From Cucumis sativus (Eukaryota; Streptophyta; Magnoliopsida; Cucurbitales; Cucurbitaceae), in the NCBI RefSeq assembly GCF_000004075.3, contig NC_026659.2, forward strand, positions 26,554,272-26,618,271: a stretch of DNA of 64,000 nucleotides. Direction: 5' to 3'. The notes under the pieces were generated by a model that was not told the DNA's origin, searched no databases, and saw only the letters and a list, made by a program, of their open reading frames with translations. The translations under genes and the position numbers were made by a program. Below are positions 13,186 through 25,100 of this stretch, piece after piece (position 1 is the stretch's first letter; every line of letters begins with the position of its first letter).

Positions 13186-14136
13186 TGGATATATATTTAT
13201 TGACCGGTGATGATGTATATTGCAACATACATGTGTGATGAGGTTAGGTGAAGTTGCTTGCTGTTTAGTTGATGAATGATGAAGAGTGTCAGTTTAACTT
13301 TCAGGACCATTTGTGCTTTGGTTTTCAAGTCTTTGTAACATAATATCATATCAGTAGAAAGATTGAATAAAAAGTCTATGATAGGGTAAAGATACTGTAA
13401 ATGGAAAAGACTACAGATTTATGATTGATTAGAGGAAATGAGGCTCTCTATCCTTTAGTTTTCATATAATTCCCATGACCCAACCTTGAACTAAGTCCAT
13501 CTTCTTGGCTTCGAATTTCCATGATCTGTCAATAAACTACACAAAAATCCTTGAAATTCTCAACTTATAGTTCAATGCTCATACTCCCATTAGCATCGAG
13601 AACCACAATTTTCTATATGTAGCTAATGTATACAATAAAGTTCAACAAAATGTTTCTTCTTTTAAAAATGAGTTTGGTAACCTTTCAATTTATTATTGTT
13701 TGTTTGTTACATTGGAACTGTTCTCTATAAAAATAATATGAACATCTGAATTTGAATTAATTTCTGTGTATCCTTATTTCTCTTAAAACAAACCATTCCC
13801 ACACGAAAAGATTTCGTCTTCCTCTAAAGAGGAAGCTCCCAAAAGAAAAGCAGGAAACTAAAAAGACAAGAAAAAATTGTTATAGAAATACTACGTCAGT
13901 TAAGAAACTAATGAGAATAGGTTTATTGAAAAAATATTAGTGATACGAATTAGAAAACAATAATAAAAAGGAAAAAAGAAATCTGCATTTAAATTTCTTG
14001 ATTATTATTATTATTAAATAAAAAAAGAGTCGAAAATGCCACAAGATTCAATTCCATGAGCCCATTCGGCTCTTCACAAGGAGAAAGTCCAACAGCCCAT
14101 TTGTGGGTAGGATGGATGGAAGCCTATATTAAAAGT

Positions 14137-14188
14137 GTCCCACATCGGAAAAACGATCGAAGAGGAGAAGTTAGAAGCAGTATATAAA
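14137..14188 (+). promoter_or_regulatory. U-snRNA promoter of U1 copy 2 (USE plus TATA)
   Basis: GTCCCACATCG at 14137-14147 is a perfect match to the plant USE consensus, better than in copy 1. TATATAAA starts at 14181. The 33-bp gap and the 32-bp TATA-to-start distance are the same as in copy 1 and fit RNA polymerase II. The promoter is preserved although the neighbouring channel copy is dead. Confidence 0.9.
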
Positions 14189-14212
14189 TGAAGGAAGTTC
14201 AGCCTTTGAAAC

Positions 14213-14375
14213 ATACTTACCTGGACGGGGTCAATGGGCGATCATGGAGACTCATGGCCTAGGTTGGTGACCTCCATTGCACTTTAGGAGGGGTGCCCGC
14301 CTAAGGTCTGCCCAAAGTGGCAGAGCCTACGTCATAATTTGTGGCAGTGGGGGCCTGCGTTCGCGCGGCCCCTTC
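14213..14375 (+). ncRNA. U1: U1 spliceosomal snRNA, copy 2 (variant)
   Basis: It keeps the 5' end ATACTTACCTG, the Sm site, the 3' hairpin and a 3' box (CA-N5-AGTTGAA, 14377-14390). It differs from copy 1 where proteins bind. The stem-loop I loop reads GATCATGGAGA instead of GATCATAAAGG, and the top of the stem is weakened. The stem-loop II loop reads ATTGCACTTTA, one base longer than ATTGCACTCC. These changes touch the U1-70K and U1A sites. With a consensus promoter it is either an expressed U1 variant or an early pseudogene. Confidence 0.88.
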
Positions 14376-14376
14376 C

Positions 14377-14390
14377 CAAAACTAGTTGAA
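14377..14390 (+). terminator. snRNA 3' box of U1 copy 2
   Basis: CA, five bases, AGTTGAA: matches CA(N)3-10AGTNNAA right after the U1 hairpin, as in copy 1. Confidence 0.78.
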
Positions 14391-14848
14391 CAAATTGGCG
14401 GCTGATTATTAATTAGTACTTTTAATAAGTCGGTTTCCACGATTTTGTTACACGTTAGTCATTTCCAGAGCGCGGGCATTTCGTATGTTTGATTGACCTT
14501 ACTTTAGTCTTCGTCTTCATGTTACTACCGTTAATGGGTGATTTCGTATTACGTTCTTTTCTGTGGCCTTTCCAGACTCTCGTGGAGGTTTAAGAATTCT
14601 AATTCTAATCTGTCATTTACTTTGCTATTTGGTCCATTTTTTTTCTTTTTACTTTTGGACTGCGAATTCCTATAGATTGAACCTTTGACAGTTCGATATT
14701 ACATTCGATTGCGAGTCGTTCTTGTTGAGAAATTTCCATTCCGCACTTGTTTTTCTGTTGGTGTTCGTATTTGCTACTGGAGAACAAGTGCACTAATATT
14801 TTTTGGCGTTTTTGTTTAGTGGCGGTACTTCTGTTTGGTTTAATACGT

Positions 14849-16790
14849 TCTACCAATTTGATGACAGAAAGTTTGGATGCTTTCTGAAAACGAGCTTTTG
14901 TTATCGTTAGGTTTGGATGCGGTAATTTTTATGCGAATTATGATTTTCAGGTTACTAAGTTCATTCAGGCAATTGTTTATCTTTTCCATTTTCTATCGTG
15001 GGGGAGTTGCATATGCTAAGATTTGATTCTCTTTGAACTGAACAGAACTAAAAAAGGTTCGCAGTTGGGCTAAAAAGCTCCGAAGAAGTTACTATGAATG
15101 CAGGAGCTAATTTACTTCCTGCCTACGCTAAAAACTGAAAGCAAAGCAAGAAGTGCATTTTCCTTTAGAAGTTATATTTGGGTGAAGTTCCTTATTTGTG
15201 TGATTAGGTGACTTCCATCTTTTGTTTGTTTTATTTGTACTACATTCTTACCGGTTTTTGGTGGAAAATAACATGTGGGGAAGTGAGATCAATGGTAAAG
15301 CATTGGTTTGCTTTTGTCTTGTTGTTTTATATCCTTTAACGGTCACTTTTGGTTCTCTATCTTCAGGATTTCAACTGAAAACATTACTTGATTAATACTA
15401 GAAGTATATCTGTTGTCTAGCCAGGCAACCATTTCTGTATATAGCAATGGACATTGTCCATTTATTAAAATTGTGTTTTCTTGTCGAGTATGCAAGTTCG
15501 TTTTCATGGCTGCCATTTCATGTTCTCACAATGTGTTTTGATATTTTCTTTTCTTGTTCGTGCTGACTTAATCGGAACTCATTGCGTTGCTCACATTCTT
15601 CAGGGTTTAATCTTGGAAAGAGCAGCTTCCTTCGATGATAAAATGTACGGGATATGCTGATTTTGTTTCTAAGATTTTACCTTGATTAGTGATCACTGGA
15701 ATTCACATTCTCGTGGATCATTACAACTTCTACTCTGAGTTTTAGATAAATATCACAACGTATCTGCTGTTTACTGTACTATGTTGGTGATTGAGTAAAA
15801 TATTTGTGCCTCTTTGCATATATGCTTCAGTGATATTTATTTAATATTTCTGAAGCCAATTGACTAGCAATCTATCCTAGGATCCCATGATGTTGAAAAC
15901 CATGAGCATTTGTGCATTCAAAGAATGATTAACAGCTGTACTTTTAAAAGAATGATCCGTTTTTTAAAATAAACCTATTATCTTAGCTTCTTAAACGCGT
16001 GAGTGAGTGTGTAGTACAGAGGGATGTAGTTTCACACACAACCAATATGTAATAACTCTTGGCATCTGTCTAAACTTGATTGTAGATCAAGAAAATCTAT
16101 ACGGTTAATGAATGATGTCGATTAATTTTGCAGTTTAAATCTGCTGGAGTACGACTATATTTCTTCAAGAATGATCGGCTATTTTGTTCATCCAAGCCTC
16201 TGTTTCATCAGCTTACCATCTTAGTTCGCGCAGTTCCTGCTTTTGGGGGGAGAAGTATCGGTGACAGTGTTGAGAATTTCTTCACATTAACCCTTCAACC
16301 TAAGTAAACCTCGAGGTCTCATGGTAAGCTTCAAACTTATGTTTCTCCTCTCTTCTTTTCTCACATGAAGAAAGAAACTTATATCAGGAAAACTAGTTCA
16401 TTTCCTTGTCTACATGTCTTATGTTGGAGTTGCATATGAAAGCCGGCAGTTGGTGCACTTAATATGCTATTATAGTTAATCTAATATGTTGCGTTCTTTT
16501 TCTCTTCCATTTTCAGAATGATGCAAAAACACATTACAGAAGGTTCGTCCACTTACAATCAAATCCCACATAAGTAATCACAGTTGTTAGTGCAGTCATA
16601 GCTTCACTGCAAGTGCCAATAGTCTTTAAATCAAAATGAATTTAGCATTTAGCTCAACTTGCATCAGTATGTGCTGAAACTTGCATCCATATATGTTGAA
16701 AACTAGGTCCTTAGTTCCAATCCTTCCACACCCTTTGTATTAAAAAATGGCGTCAGTCTTAACTGCCCACTAATTTCTACTGCTGAAGAT
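14849..16790 (+). pseudogene. Degenerate duplicate of the OSCA/CSC1-like channel gene
   Basis: Relics of the neighbouring channel gene lie in order. The end of exon 1 is at 14849-14950; its start codon and first two thirds are deleted. Exon 2 is absent. The end of exon 3 is near 15760-15785, exon 4 at 16147-16324, the start of exon 5 at 16518-16575, and last-exon fragments are at about 16590-16630 and again at 16746-16790. The exon 4 acceptor CTGCAG has become CTGCTG. Exon 4 has a one-base deletion in its TATTTTTG run and an in-frame-breaking deletion near 16290. Exons 6-9, most of the membrane core, are gone. It cannot encode a channel. It could still be transcribed from its preserved leader. 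Confidence 0.9.
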
Positions 16791-18095
16791 TAAAAATTAT
16801 TGATAGATGTATGAAGTAACTGTTGGTGACGTACATTACTACATACATATGTGATCAGGTTATAGAAACTCGCTTGTTCTTTAGTTGATGAAGTGCGCTT
16901 TCAAGACCATTTATATTTTGGTTTTCAAGTAAGTGCAAAGCGTATGGTAGAGCTATAAATTGGGAAAAAAAATTATCTTTCATCCCGAGTCATGTGAATA
17001 TTTTAGGCGAGTCTCTTAATGTAAATTTAAAATTGATTAGAGAAAATGCGGCTCCTTTAGTATTCAAATATTTCTGTGGACCGGGCTTTAAATCCACAAA
17101 CTGATACCATCTTCTTGGCCATGAATTTCCATGATCCACGAACAGGGCAAATCAGGGATAGTTATTTGCCCTGTTTTGGTTATCTTGTTGGATATTTTAT
17201 ATGCAGGTGTTCGGATACTATGCAAAAATCTTCAAAATTCTTGACTTATTGTCGAATGCTTGAATATTAGAATAGGCATATAAATTATTCATGGAGGTGT
17301 AGTTTACAATGTACAGTGTTTAGTAGTCCAAACAAACAGTCGTATTAGAATAGTATTATTGACTAGTGCATTATTGAGGCATCCCTCTTATAGCTTTGTA
17401 ATTAACTAATAAGAATAAGACAACGTGAAGGAAACAAAGGCTTAAATTTGCAATGTTTGTTCTTATGTAGTCTTGTCTACCATACAGTTTCAAACAACTG
17501 ATTCATTCCCTTATTTTCTTTAATTCAACCAGATGCTTTTTCTTGAGCAATTTCTGAATCCATGGAAGCAAAACAAAGTTGACAGAAAGTAAAATAGACG
17601 AGCCAGCTCAAGTCATTCATAAGGGCCACAGTGATATGACTGTTCACATGTCATTATTTTTATTCCTTTTCATAGGTCTAAAACATCATTATTGCTAAAT
17701 TCACCACTAATGAGTTCTACTTTTGTCCTCTTTTGGCCCCCACAGTAAATGGCGTTGAGTTTTATTTATTTATTATCTGAATTTTTTATTGCCAAGATAG
17801 TTACCTGCGCTTCCTTTGATTAGATTATAATTGTATGGCCCTCTCTACTGGTTATTACTACAATCTATTCGTAGAACTGATGTATCTTACTTTTTGCTGG
17901 TAGGTTTTTCCACTTCCACAATTTCTTGTATCTACGGTTTTGACTTTAACTCAGGTTCAATTCTACTCATTCAAACTCCAAAAGAAGGTACAGAAGAAAG
18001 TCTCTTTCTCTCTCTTCCCCTTGTGGATGTTTCTACTTCTATATTCATCAAAACTTTGGCCCCCCTCATCACAAACCTGTGAGATCAAGCTTCTC

Positions 18096-18180
18096 ATATT
18101 TTCTTCTTTCTCAATCCATTGGCTACCTATTTAGATTCTAATATTTTCTTCTTTTTCAATCTATTGGCTACTGATTTAGA
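18096..18180. repeat. Imperfect tandem repeat, two 40-bp units
   Basis: Bases 18096-18135 and 18141-18180 share ATATTTTCTTCTTT, TCAAT and ATTGGCTAC and differ at only a few positions. A five-base spacer separates them. Confidence 0.85.
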
Positions 18181-18252
18181 TAAAGATAGACTTCTTCAAG
18201 AGGAAAAGAAAAACAATAGATTAAAAGATACCTATATCTTTCTAATAACTTA

Positions 18253-18424
18253 GGAGGTATTTGAAGCATTTTAAAATGTGAAAATAAGACGTTGGAGTTA
18301 AAAAGTATAAGATGAAAAGTTGTAAGATAGTGTTTCTTGATCAATATGCAAACTTCTCGACAATGTTTACATTGAAGTTGAGTTGTTTAACAACTAACTT
18401 GTGTCAGATGAGCCAAACGTCCCC
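18253..18424. mobile_element. Weak MITE candidate
   Basis: The left end (GAGGTATTTGAAGCATTTT) and the reverse complement of the right end (GGGGACGTTTGGCTCATCT) agree at roughly 12 of 20 positions. No target-site duplication was recognised. It resembles the 5130-5349 candidate in having TTTG near the left end and CAAA near the right, but relationship is not shown. Confidence 0.2.
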
Positions 18425-21400
18425 TGGCATTCTCTCTCAATGCAAAATATTTAGATTGACCAGTAAATTAAGCGTAGGCATTAAAAATATTTCTTGTTGA
18501 GAGAGATGACTTTAATTTGCTGTGAGTTATATATATTGGTATGAATAAGTTTGAGTTGAACCTTATGGTTGTGATAAGCAACACCACTAAATTGGCATCA
18601 TGCTGCCCACCCACTATGTATGTATTATTGGTGCAAGTATATCTTACTCCTGACACTTCTTTGGATTCTTTTTGATTGGTGAAACCCAAAGAATTCATCA
18701 TCATTTCCCAAAGATTTCTTCTTTTGGCTTTCAATTTTCGTCTTCAAGCAAAGATTATGAGGATCAATCCCAAGTGGTTGCAACCCCATTTATTTACCCT
18801 CTCGCATTGAGAGGTTAAAAAGGATAATATGTCTATTTCCTTCACTACCCATCACTCTATCACATTCATATTTGGATTTGGAAGATGTCTAGTCTCTTCC
18901 TTTTGTTAGTATTTCCATTATCCCACCGAAACCAACTTTGGTCTTTTCATTGCACAAAACTATGATTAAATAGGCCACCACTTTCCACTTGTAGTTATCA
19001 TAATCTACAGGTAAGTTGTTTACTATAGTCAAGACAACTACAATTATTATAGGTTGTTTTTCTTATGTGTTCTTGTAGTGATTATTACTCCCAAAAACAA
19101 CTTTAGATGAAAATTTTCTATTGATTTGATTGACCTATATTAGTAATGACTATTCTTGTCTAGTCAAGCGAAAAGCCTAAAATGTTGGCCGATCCAACCG
19201 AAAGTCATAAAATTGTCGACGGCGTTGATATATTAATGATGAAAATTGTAAGCTGTCGACACTAATGGAATGTGATGAGTTGAATTTTGCCTATTTGACC
19301 TGACCACAAGAAAAAAAACACTATCCTAAGATATAGATACAATGTTCTTAAGAAAACAAATAGAAAAGAGAACACAAGAAAAGGCAAAAGTAGACTCACC
19401 TTTCCCCAAGTGCTCAATATCCCATTTAATGTTCACCCTCCATTCACTCCCACCAATCATGTTATTGAGTAAAATGTATAAAAAGAGCACAAAAAGGTGG
19501 CTTTTTGGCAGATGCATGTTTTTTCTTTTCTTTCAATTTATATTGTTCTTACTTCTATTTTGGCCTTTTCTTTTCCTTAATCATGTGCGTAGATTGGCGC
19601 GAGAGATTTGAACGGCACTAATCAAACTTTGTTGATTAAATTGTTGTTATCGTTGTCGCGGTAATTGAAACATCTTTTGTTGTGCCTTTTTAATACTAAA
19701 AGGTCGAACTCATTCTCCATGACACCTTGCTTGTGGTATGTATTTCTATTCCTCATCTTTTTTAGGCAGTGATGAAAATCAAACATTTTAACATAATTAT
19801 TGTTGAGTTAAACTCACTTTAACCTATCAAGTTCTATTTTGTTTAAAGTAAAGTGAAATGGAAATAATAATGTACATTGTTGCATTTTGGTGGACGGGTT
19901 ATCTATATAACAAGACAATTGTGTTAGATTTGTTTTAAGAGATATGGTTTTTGTGACATAGAAGTGTCGTTTGTCATAATGACTGTTTGGTGGTGGTTTG
20001 GACGATGATAATCTAAATAAGATATTTTGATTATACAAATTGAATGTCAAAATCAGGTACCAAGCTTGTCTTTTCCATTGTTCACACATTATTCTGTTGC
20101 TTTTCAATTCCTTCCTACTTGTTTTTCACTGTTTCACACTGCTACAAAATAGACCAATGAAACTGCCAATTTATTGATCTTTCATCTTCTTTACCTCTTG
20201 TCTTCCCATTTTTACATCTAAACCCTTTTTTAATTTTGACTAAACCATTTCCAATTTGTTTTTCTTCATTTAATTCTTGGTTTGGCTCTCGTCTGCAGAT
20301 TGTTGGACTTTTAACTTATCTAATTCTTATTCTCCTACTTTTAAATTTGTAACAATTTACAAATTTATTCAAATTTACAAATTTATTATGAATTAATATT
20401 TATTGTAAAAAATATTACTAAGATCTAAAATATTACAAAAATTTCTTATAAGTGTAGACCGAAAGTCAATATTTTTACGAAGTATAGACTATCAAGACTA
20501 AGTCGTTACTTAATAAAAATTGAAACCTAATTTTGAAGAGATTTTGGTATGATAGGTTATTTTCATAATAAAAACCAACACTTAATTTTGCAAGATTCTT
20601 TTATTAGAGATTATGTTGTTAGTTGTTCAAGTTTAGAAATTAATGGTATTCTTGTAACCTTAAATATATTTTTCAGTTCTAACAATTGATTATTGGTGCT
20701 TTATACATTGATTTATGCTTCGGATGGGTATTACAAATTTCATGAGACAATTAACACAAATTTTGAATAAAATCATAGTAGAAATCACACAAAATATTAA
20801 TTTATTTCCGTGTTTGAAAACAATTATTTTATAGTAACTCATTTTCATATATAGTTGGAAGGAAGAATGCACGAATGTATAATAGGATCAATTCAAGATT
20901 TGGTTTCGTAACATCACCTTCCCATTTGTGAAAGTCTTTGATTCGATGAAGCCCCTAAACAATATATGATCACATTTTTACCTCTTAAAGTTTTATTATA
21001 TGAGATGTTATATTTACAAATAAAACTGAGTTAAGATGAAGAATGTGTTTGTATGTTTGTATGTATAAAATTGAAGAACATAGTTGGCTCTTTCATGACA
21101 AAAATGAAGAGATGATACTAAATGAAAATGACAAAAATTATTGAATGAGTATCGATAATAATTGTGGGTCATATTTGCTCATTAAGTTGCAACTAAAAAA
21201 AATTGGTACAAATCATTTCATCAGAAAAGTGTGGAGTTGGGAGAAGTACAAACTCTTATTAAGGCATAATGAATTGACCTCCAACAAAGGATAAGAGATA
21301 AAGGCTTTATTCGATTATCTCAAACAAAAATGCCCCTTTGGAAACCTCAATTCATTGTGAGAAGCCACTTCATTAATTCTAATCCTAATTTTTTTTTATT

Positions 21401-21837
21401 TTAAAATTAACTTCACAATTTTCAAAAATTATTTCAAACTAAACAAAATATACATCAATTAAAGTAATTTATGTTGTCTCAAAAGGAAGTGGAAGTATAT
21501 CAATTTAAAACTAAAAAATGTATACCAATATGCGTTTAGGTTAATATTTAGAAAATTAAATTGAGGGAATAAAAAGGAACCTTTATTTTTCATTAGTTCC
21601 AAAAGACTTAGTTGAGGAATTGAAGGATTAAAAAAGAAGCTTTTTTCTTTCTTTCCATTATTTCCAAAAGAGATCCTAGCTGTGGTCTACATGGTTTGGG
21701 AGAGTATGCAAAGAAGCTATTCCAATGGCTAATAAGTAGAGAGATAGAGATACCAATGAATCCCAAGTGTCCAACTTTACAACCAGACTTCCTACCCCAC
21801 CTTCCACTTTTTTCCATTCCAGATATACAAACCAGCA

Positions 21838-21843
21838 TATAAA
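21838..21843 (+). promoter_or_regulatory. Probable TATA box of AGO7
   Basis: TATAAA about 250 bp before the AGO7 start codon. A transcription start near 21870 would give a roughly 215-base leader that begins with a pyrimidine-rich CT tract (21887-21937). Confidence 0.5.
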
Positions 21844-22055
21844 CATCCATCAGGCCCAGGCATATTGAACCTTAAGAAACTAAAACCTTCTCTCTTTCTC
21901 TTTTCCCTTTTCTTTCTCCTTTTTCTTTCTCTCTGCAGCTGCAACTACAGTCTCAGCAGGCACTGAGATACCTTGCAGTTGATATAAACAAATAAAAAAC
22001 AGAACCCATTTCTCACTTACTGTTGTATTTCACCACTGCACTTTCTCTCATCCGC

Positions 22056-22103
22056 ATGAAACCATTTTCTCTCTTAATCATATCATATGGAAGAGTCAGA
22101 TGA
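22056..22103 (+). CDS. Short uORF overlapping the AGO7 start codon
   Basis: An ATG at 22056 opens a frame of 15 codons ending with TGA at 22101-22103. It overlaps the first 17 bases of the AGO7 reading frame in a different frame. It is the first ATG after the presumed TATA box. Its start context is poor (C at -3, A at +4). The AGO7 ATG has C at -3 but G at +4. Ribosomes that translate this uORF would end inside the AGO7 coding region, so leaky scanning would be needed for AGO7 synthesis. Translation itself is inferred. Confidence 0.45.
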   Translation: MKPFSLLIISYGRVR

Positions 22104-25100
22104 GCCTAAGACTACCAACAAATTCAACAACAAAACTGGGACTTTCAAAGCCAGGATTAACCCTCATCATCCTCATCCCCATCCCCATCCTCATCTTCTT
22201 CATCATCAATATCAGCATCATCAGCTATGGCAGTACTCAAATCAGTATGCTTTCTGTAACCAGAATCATTTCCAAAGATGCTGTCCTGTCCTTCTTCCCC
22301 TTCCCCTTCCACTTCCTCTTCCTTCTCCTATTCCTCTGCAACTTGCTCTTCCTCCAAGTAAAACCACTAGACCAAAGCCCCATTTGCAGAAGCCTTCTTG
22401 TAAGCTCAGTAACCCTCCTTTAGCTGCCACCTCTGATACCCATGTCCCAATAATAAAGATTTCTCCAGGTAAAGCTCTATGAATGAACGCTCTTCTTTCT
22501 TGTGTTTTTCTCTGTTTTATTTGATTAGGGATTTGTTGACTCTGCATTTCCACAGTTTCTTAAGCAGGTCGGTGGATTGTAATCATTCTGACATTTTTAT
22601 TTTTATTCAGCTCCAGAAGGGCTACGACTGAAAAGCAGTTTGCCACTTAAAGGAGAAAATGGAAAAGTGAGTCAAAGTAAACCAGAAGTATTAGTGGCTG
22701 CAAGAAGACCAGATTCTGGAGGTGTGGAAGGGCCAGTTATTCCTCTTTTAGCTAACCATTTCTTGGTTCAATTTGACCCTTCACAACGTATTTACCATTA
22801 CAATGTAGAAATTTCTCCCAATCCTTCTAAAGAAGTTGCTAGAATGATTAAACAAAAACTTGTCGAAGATAACTCAGATTTGCTCTCTGGTGCGTCTCCT
22901 GCTTATGATGGCCGCAAGAATCTTTACAGCCCAATTGAGTTTGTAAGAGATAGGCTTGAGTTCTATGTCAGCCTTCCAATTCCTTCCAGCAGGATGAAAT
23001 TTAGTGAAGGAGAGATTGAACATAAGCAAGCCTTTAAACTCTTCAGGATAAGTATTAAACTTGTCTCGAAATTTGATGGGATGGAACTGAATAGATACAT
23101 GACAAAAGAGGGAGATGATTGGATTCCAATTCCTCAGGATTATCTTCATGCCCTAGATGTTGTATTGAGGGAAGGTCCAAATGAGAAATGTATACCTGTG
23201 GGAAGATCTCTGTATTCCAGTTCAATGTGGGGAGGCAAAGAAATTGGGGGAGGAGTTGTTGGCTTAAGAGGCTTTTTCCAAAGCCTTAGACCCACACAAC
23301 AAGGCTTAGCTATGAATGTAGATTGTTCTGTCACTGCTTTCCATGAAAGCATTGGAGTGATTCCTTACTTACAAAAACGTCTTGATTTTCTTAGAGATCT
23401 TTCTCAGAGGAAGACAAGAGGTTTAACCATTGAAGAAAAGAAGGAAGTGGAGAAGGCTTTAATGCATATCAGAGTATTTGTTTGTCACAGAGAGAGTGTT
23501 CAAAGATATAGAGTTTATGGCTTGACAGATGAACCTACTGAGAGTCTCTGGTTTGCTGATAGAAATGGGAAGAATCTAAGATTGGTGGGTTACTTCAAGG
23601 ATCATTATAACTATGACATTCAATTCAGGAATTTGCCTTGTTTGCAGATTAGTAGGAGTAAGCCATGTTATCTTCCTATGGAGCTTTGTATGATTTGTGA
23701 AGGGCAAAAGTTTCTTGGGAAGCTCACTGATGAACAGACTACAAGAATGCTTAAGATGGGTTGCCAGAGGCCAAAGGAAAGAAAAGCTAATATTGATGGT
23801 GTAATGCAAGGTCCTGTTGGGCCAACCAGGTAAATTTGGAAAGTTCCAAAAACAATTTGCTATTGGAATGTATTTTGATTCTCAATTTGCTTAAGTATTC
23901 ATTTTTTCACTTTCTAACATCATTTGTTTGCTTTGGCTGACAGTGGGGTCCAGGGAAGAGAATTCAGCCTCCAAGTTTCAAAGGAAATGACCAAATTAAG
24001 TGGGAGAGTTCTTCAACCACCCAAGCTAAAGCTTGGCGAAGGTGGCCAGATTCGAGATCTAATTCCCTCCCGCCATGACCGACAGTGGAACCTTGTCGAT
24101 TGCCACGTTTTCGAGGGAACGAGAATTGAGAGATGGGCATTGATAAGTTTTGGTGGTGTCCCGGATCAGAGGTCAAACATTCCTAGATTTATAAATCAGC
24201 TCTCAAGAAGATGTGACCAATTAGGCATATTTCTCAACAGTAAAACAGTTGTACCACCTCAATTTGAATCAACCCAAGTACTCAACAGTGTCTCACTGTT
24301 GGAATCTAAGCTTAAGAAGATTCATGGAGCTGCATCTAACAACCTTCAGCTCTTGATATGTGTGATGGAGAGAAAACACAAAGGCTATGCAGATTTGAAA
24401 CGCATTGCCGAGACCAGTATCGGCGTTGTAAGTCAATGTTGCCTTTATCCTAATCTTGCCAAGTTGAGCTCTCAATTTCTGGCTAATTTGGCTCTTAAGA
24501 TTAATGCCAAGGTTGGTGGTTGCACTGTTGCTTTATATAATTCGTTACATTCACAAGTACCTCGACTGCTCCGAATCGATAAGCCTGTGATCTTCATGGG
24601 TGCAGATGTAACTCATCCTCATCCCTTGGATGATTTTAGCCCCTCCATCGCTGCTGTGGTTGGTAGCATGAATTGGCCAGCAGCAAACAAGTACGTCTCC
24701 AGAATGAGATCACAAACACACAGACAAGAAATTATTGTGGATCTTGGAACAATGGTCGAAGAGCTGCTTGAGGAATTCTATCAAGAAGTGAATGAATTGC
24801 CATCACGAATCATATTCTTCAGAGACGGTGTAAGTGAAACCCAGTTCTACAAGGTGCTTCAAGAGGAATTGCAAGCTATAAAAACAGCCTGTTCTAGGTT
24901 TCTCAATTATAAACCTCCTATAACTTTTGCTGTTGTTCAGAAGAGACATCACACAAGATTGTTCCCATTCAAAGTCGATCCATCTTCTAATCAAACTGAG
25001 GTTCTCGATGAAAATATTCCTCCCGGGACAGTCGTTGATACCGTAATTACGCACCCGAAGGAATTCGATTTCTATCTCTGCAGCCATTGGGGGGTGAAGG

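Larger units (their letters stand above)
6235..13600 (+). repeat. Segmental duplication, unit A (U1 gene plus channel gene)
   Basis: Unit A matches unit B (14018-17280) in order and orientation. The match starts near GAGGCCGAAAATGCCGCAAGG (6255) versus GAGTCGAAAATGCCACAAG (14027). It continues through the U1 gene, the channel-gene leader, exon 1, introns and exons 3-5, and resumes with the last exon and 3' flank to about 13600. Edges are approximate because the units have diverged by many small indels. Unit A carries the intact channel gene. Confidence 0.85.
14018..17280 (+). repeat. Segmental duplication, unit B (degenerate)
   Basis: Second copy of the 6235-13600 segment, same orientation, starting about 400 bp after unit A ends. 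It is less than half as long because the middle of the channel gene is deleted. The U1 gene and its promoter are retained, as are the leader and parts of introns 1-4. The match to the 3' flank of unit A (for example CTTCTTGGC followed by GAATTTCCATGATC) resumes after about 16745 and fades near 17275. Many small indels and substitutions show the copy is not recent. Confidence 0.85.
17281..21837. other. Gene-free intergenic region before AGO7
   Basis: No gene supported in 4.5 kb. It contains an imperfect 45-bp-spaced direct repeat (18096-18180), a MITE-like segment (18253-18424) and AT-rich DNA. The last kilobase should hold AGO7 regulatory DNA. Open frames here are short, hydrophobic or low-complexity and match no family I know. 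Confidence 0.65.

Noticed and set aside
18468-18734. 88-codon minus-strand frame, considered as a small gene or microRNA precursor
   Set aside because: No known family, no stable hairpin seen by eye and no mature plant miRNA sequence recognised.
22266-22553. Minus-strand Gly/Arg-rich frame opposite AGO7 exon 1
   Set aside because: It is the reverse-strand reading of the Pro/Leu and His/Pro repeats of AGO7.
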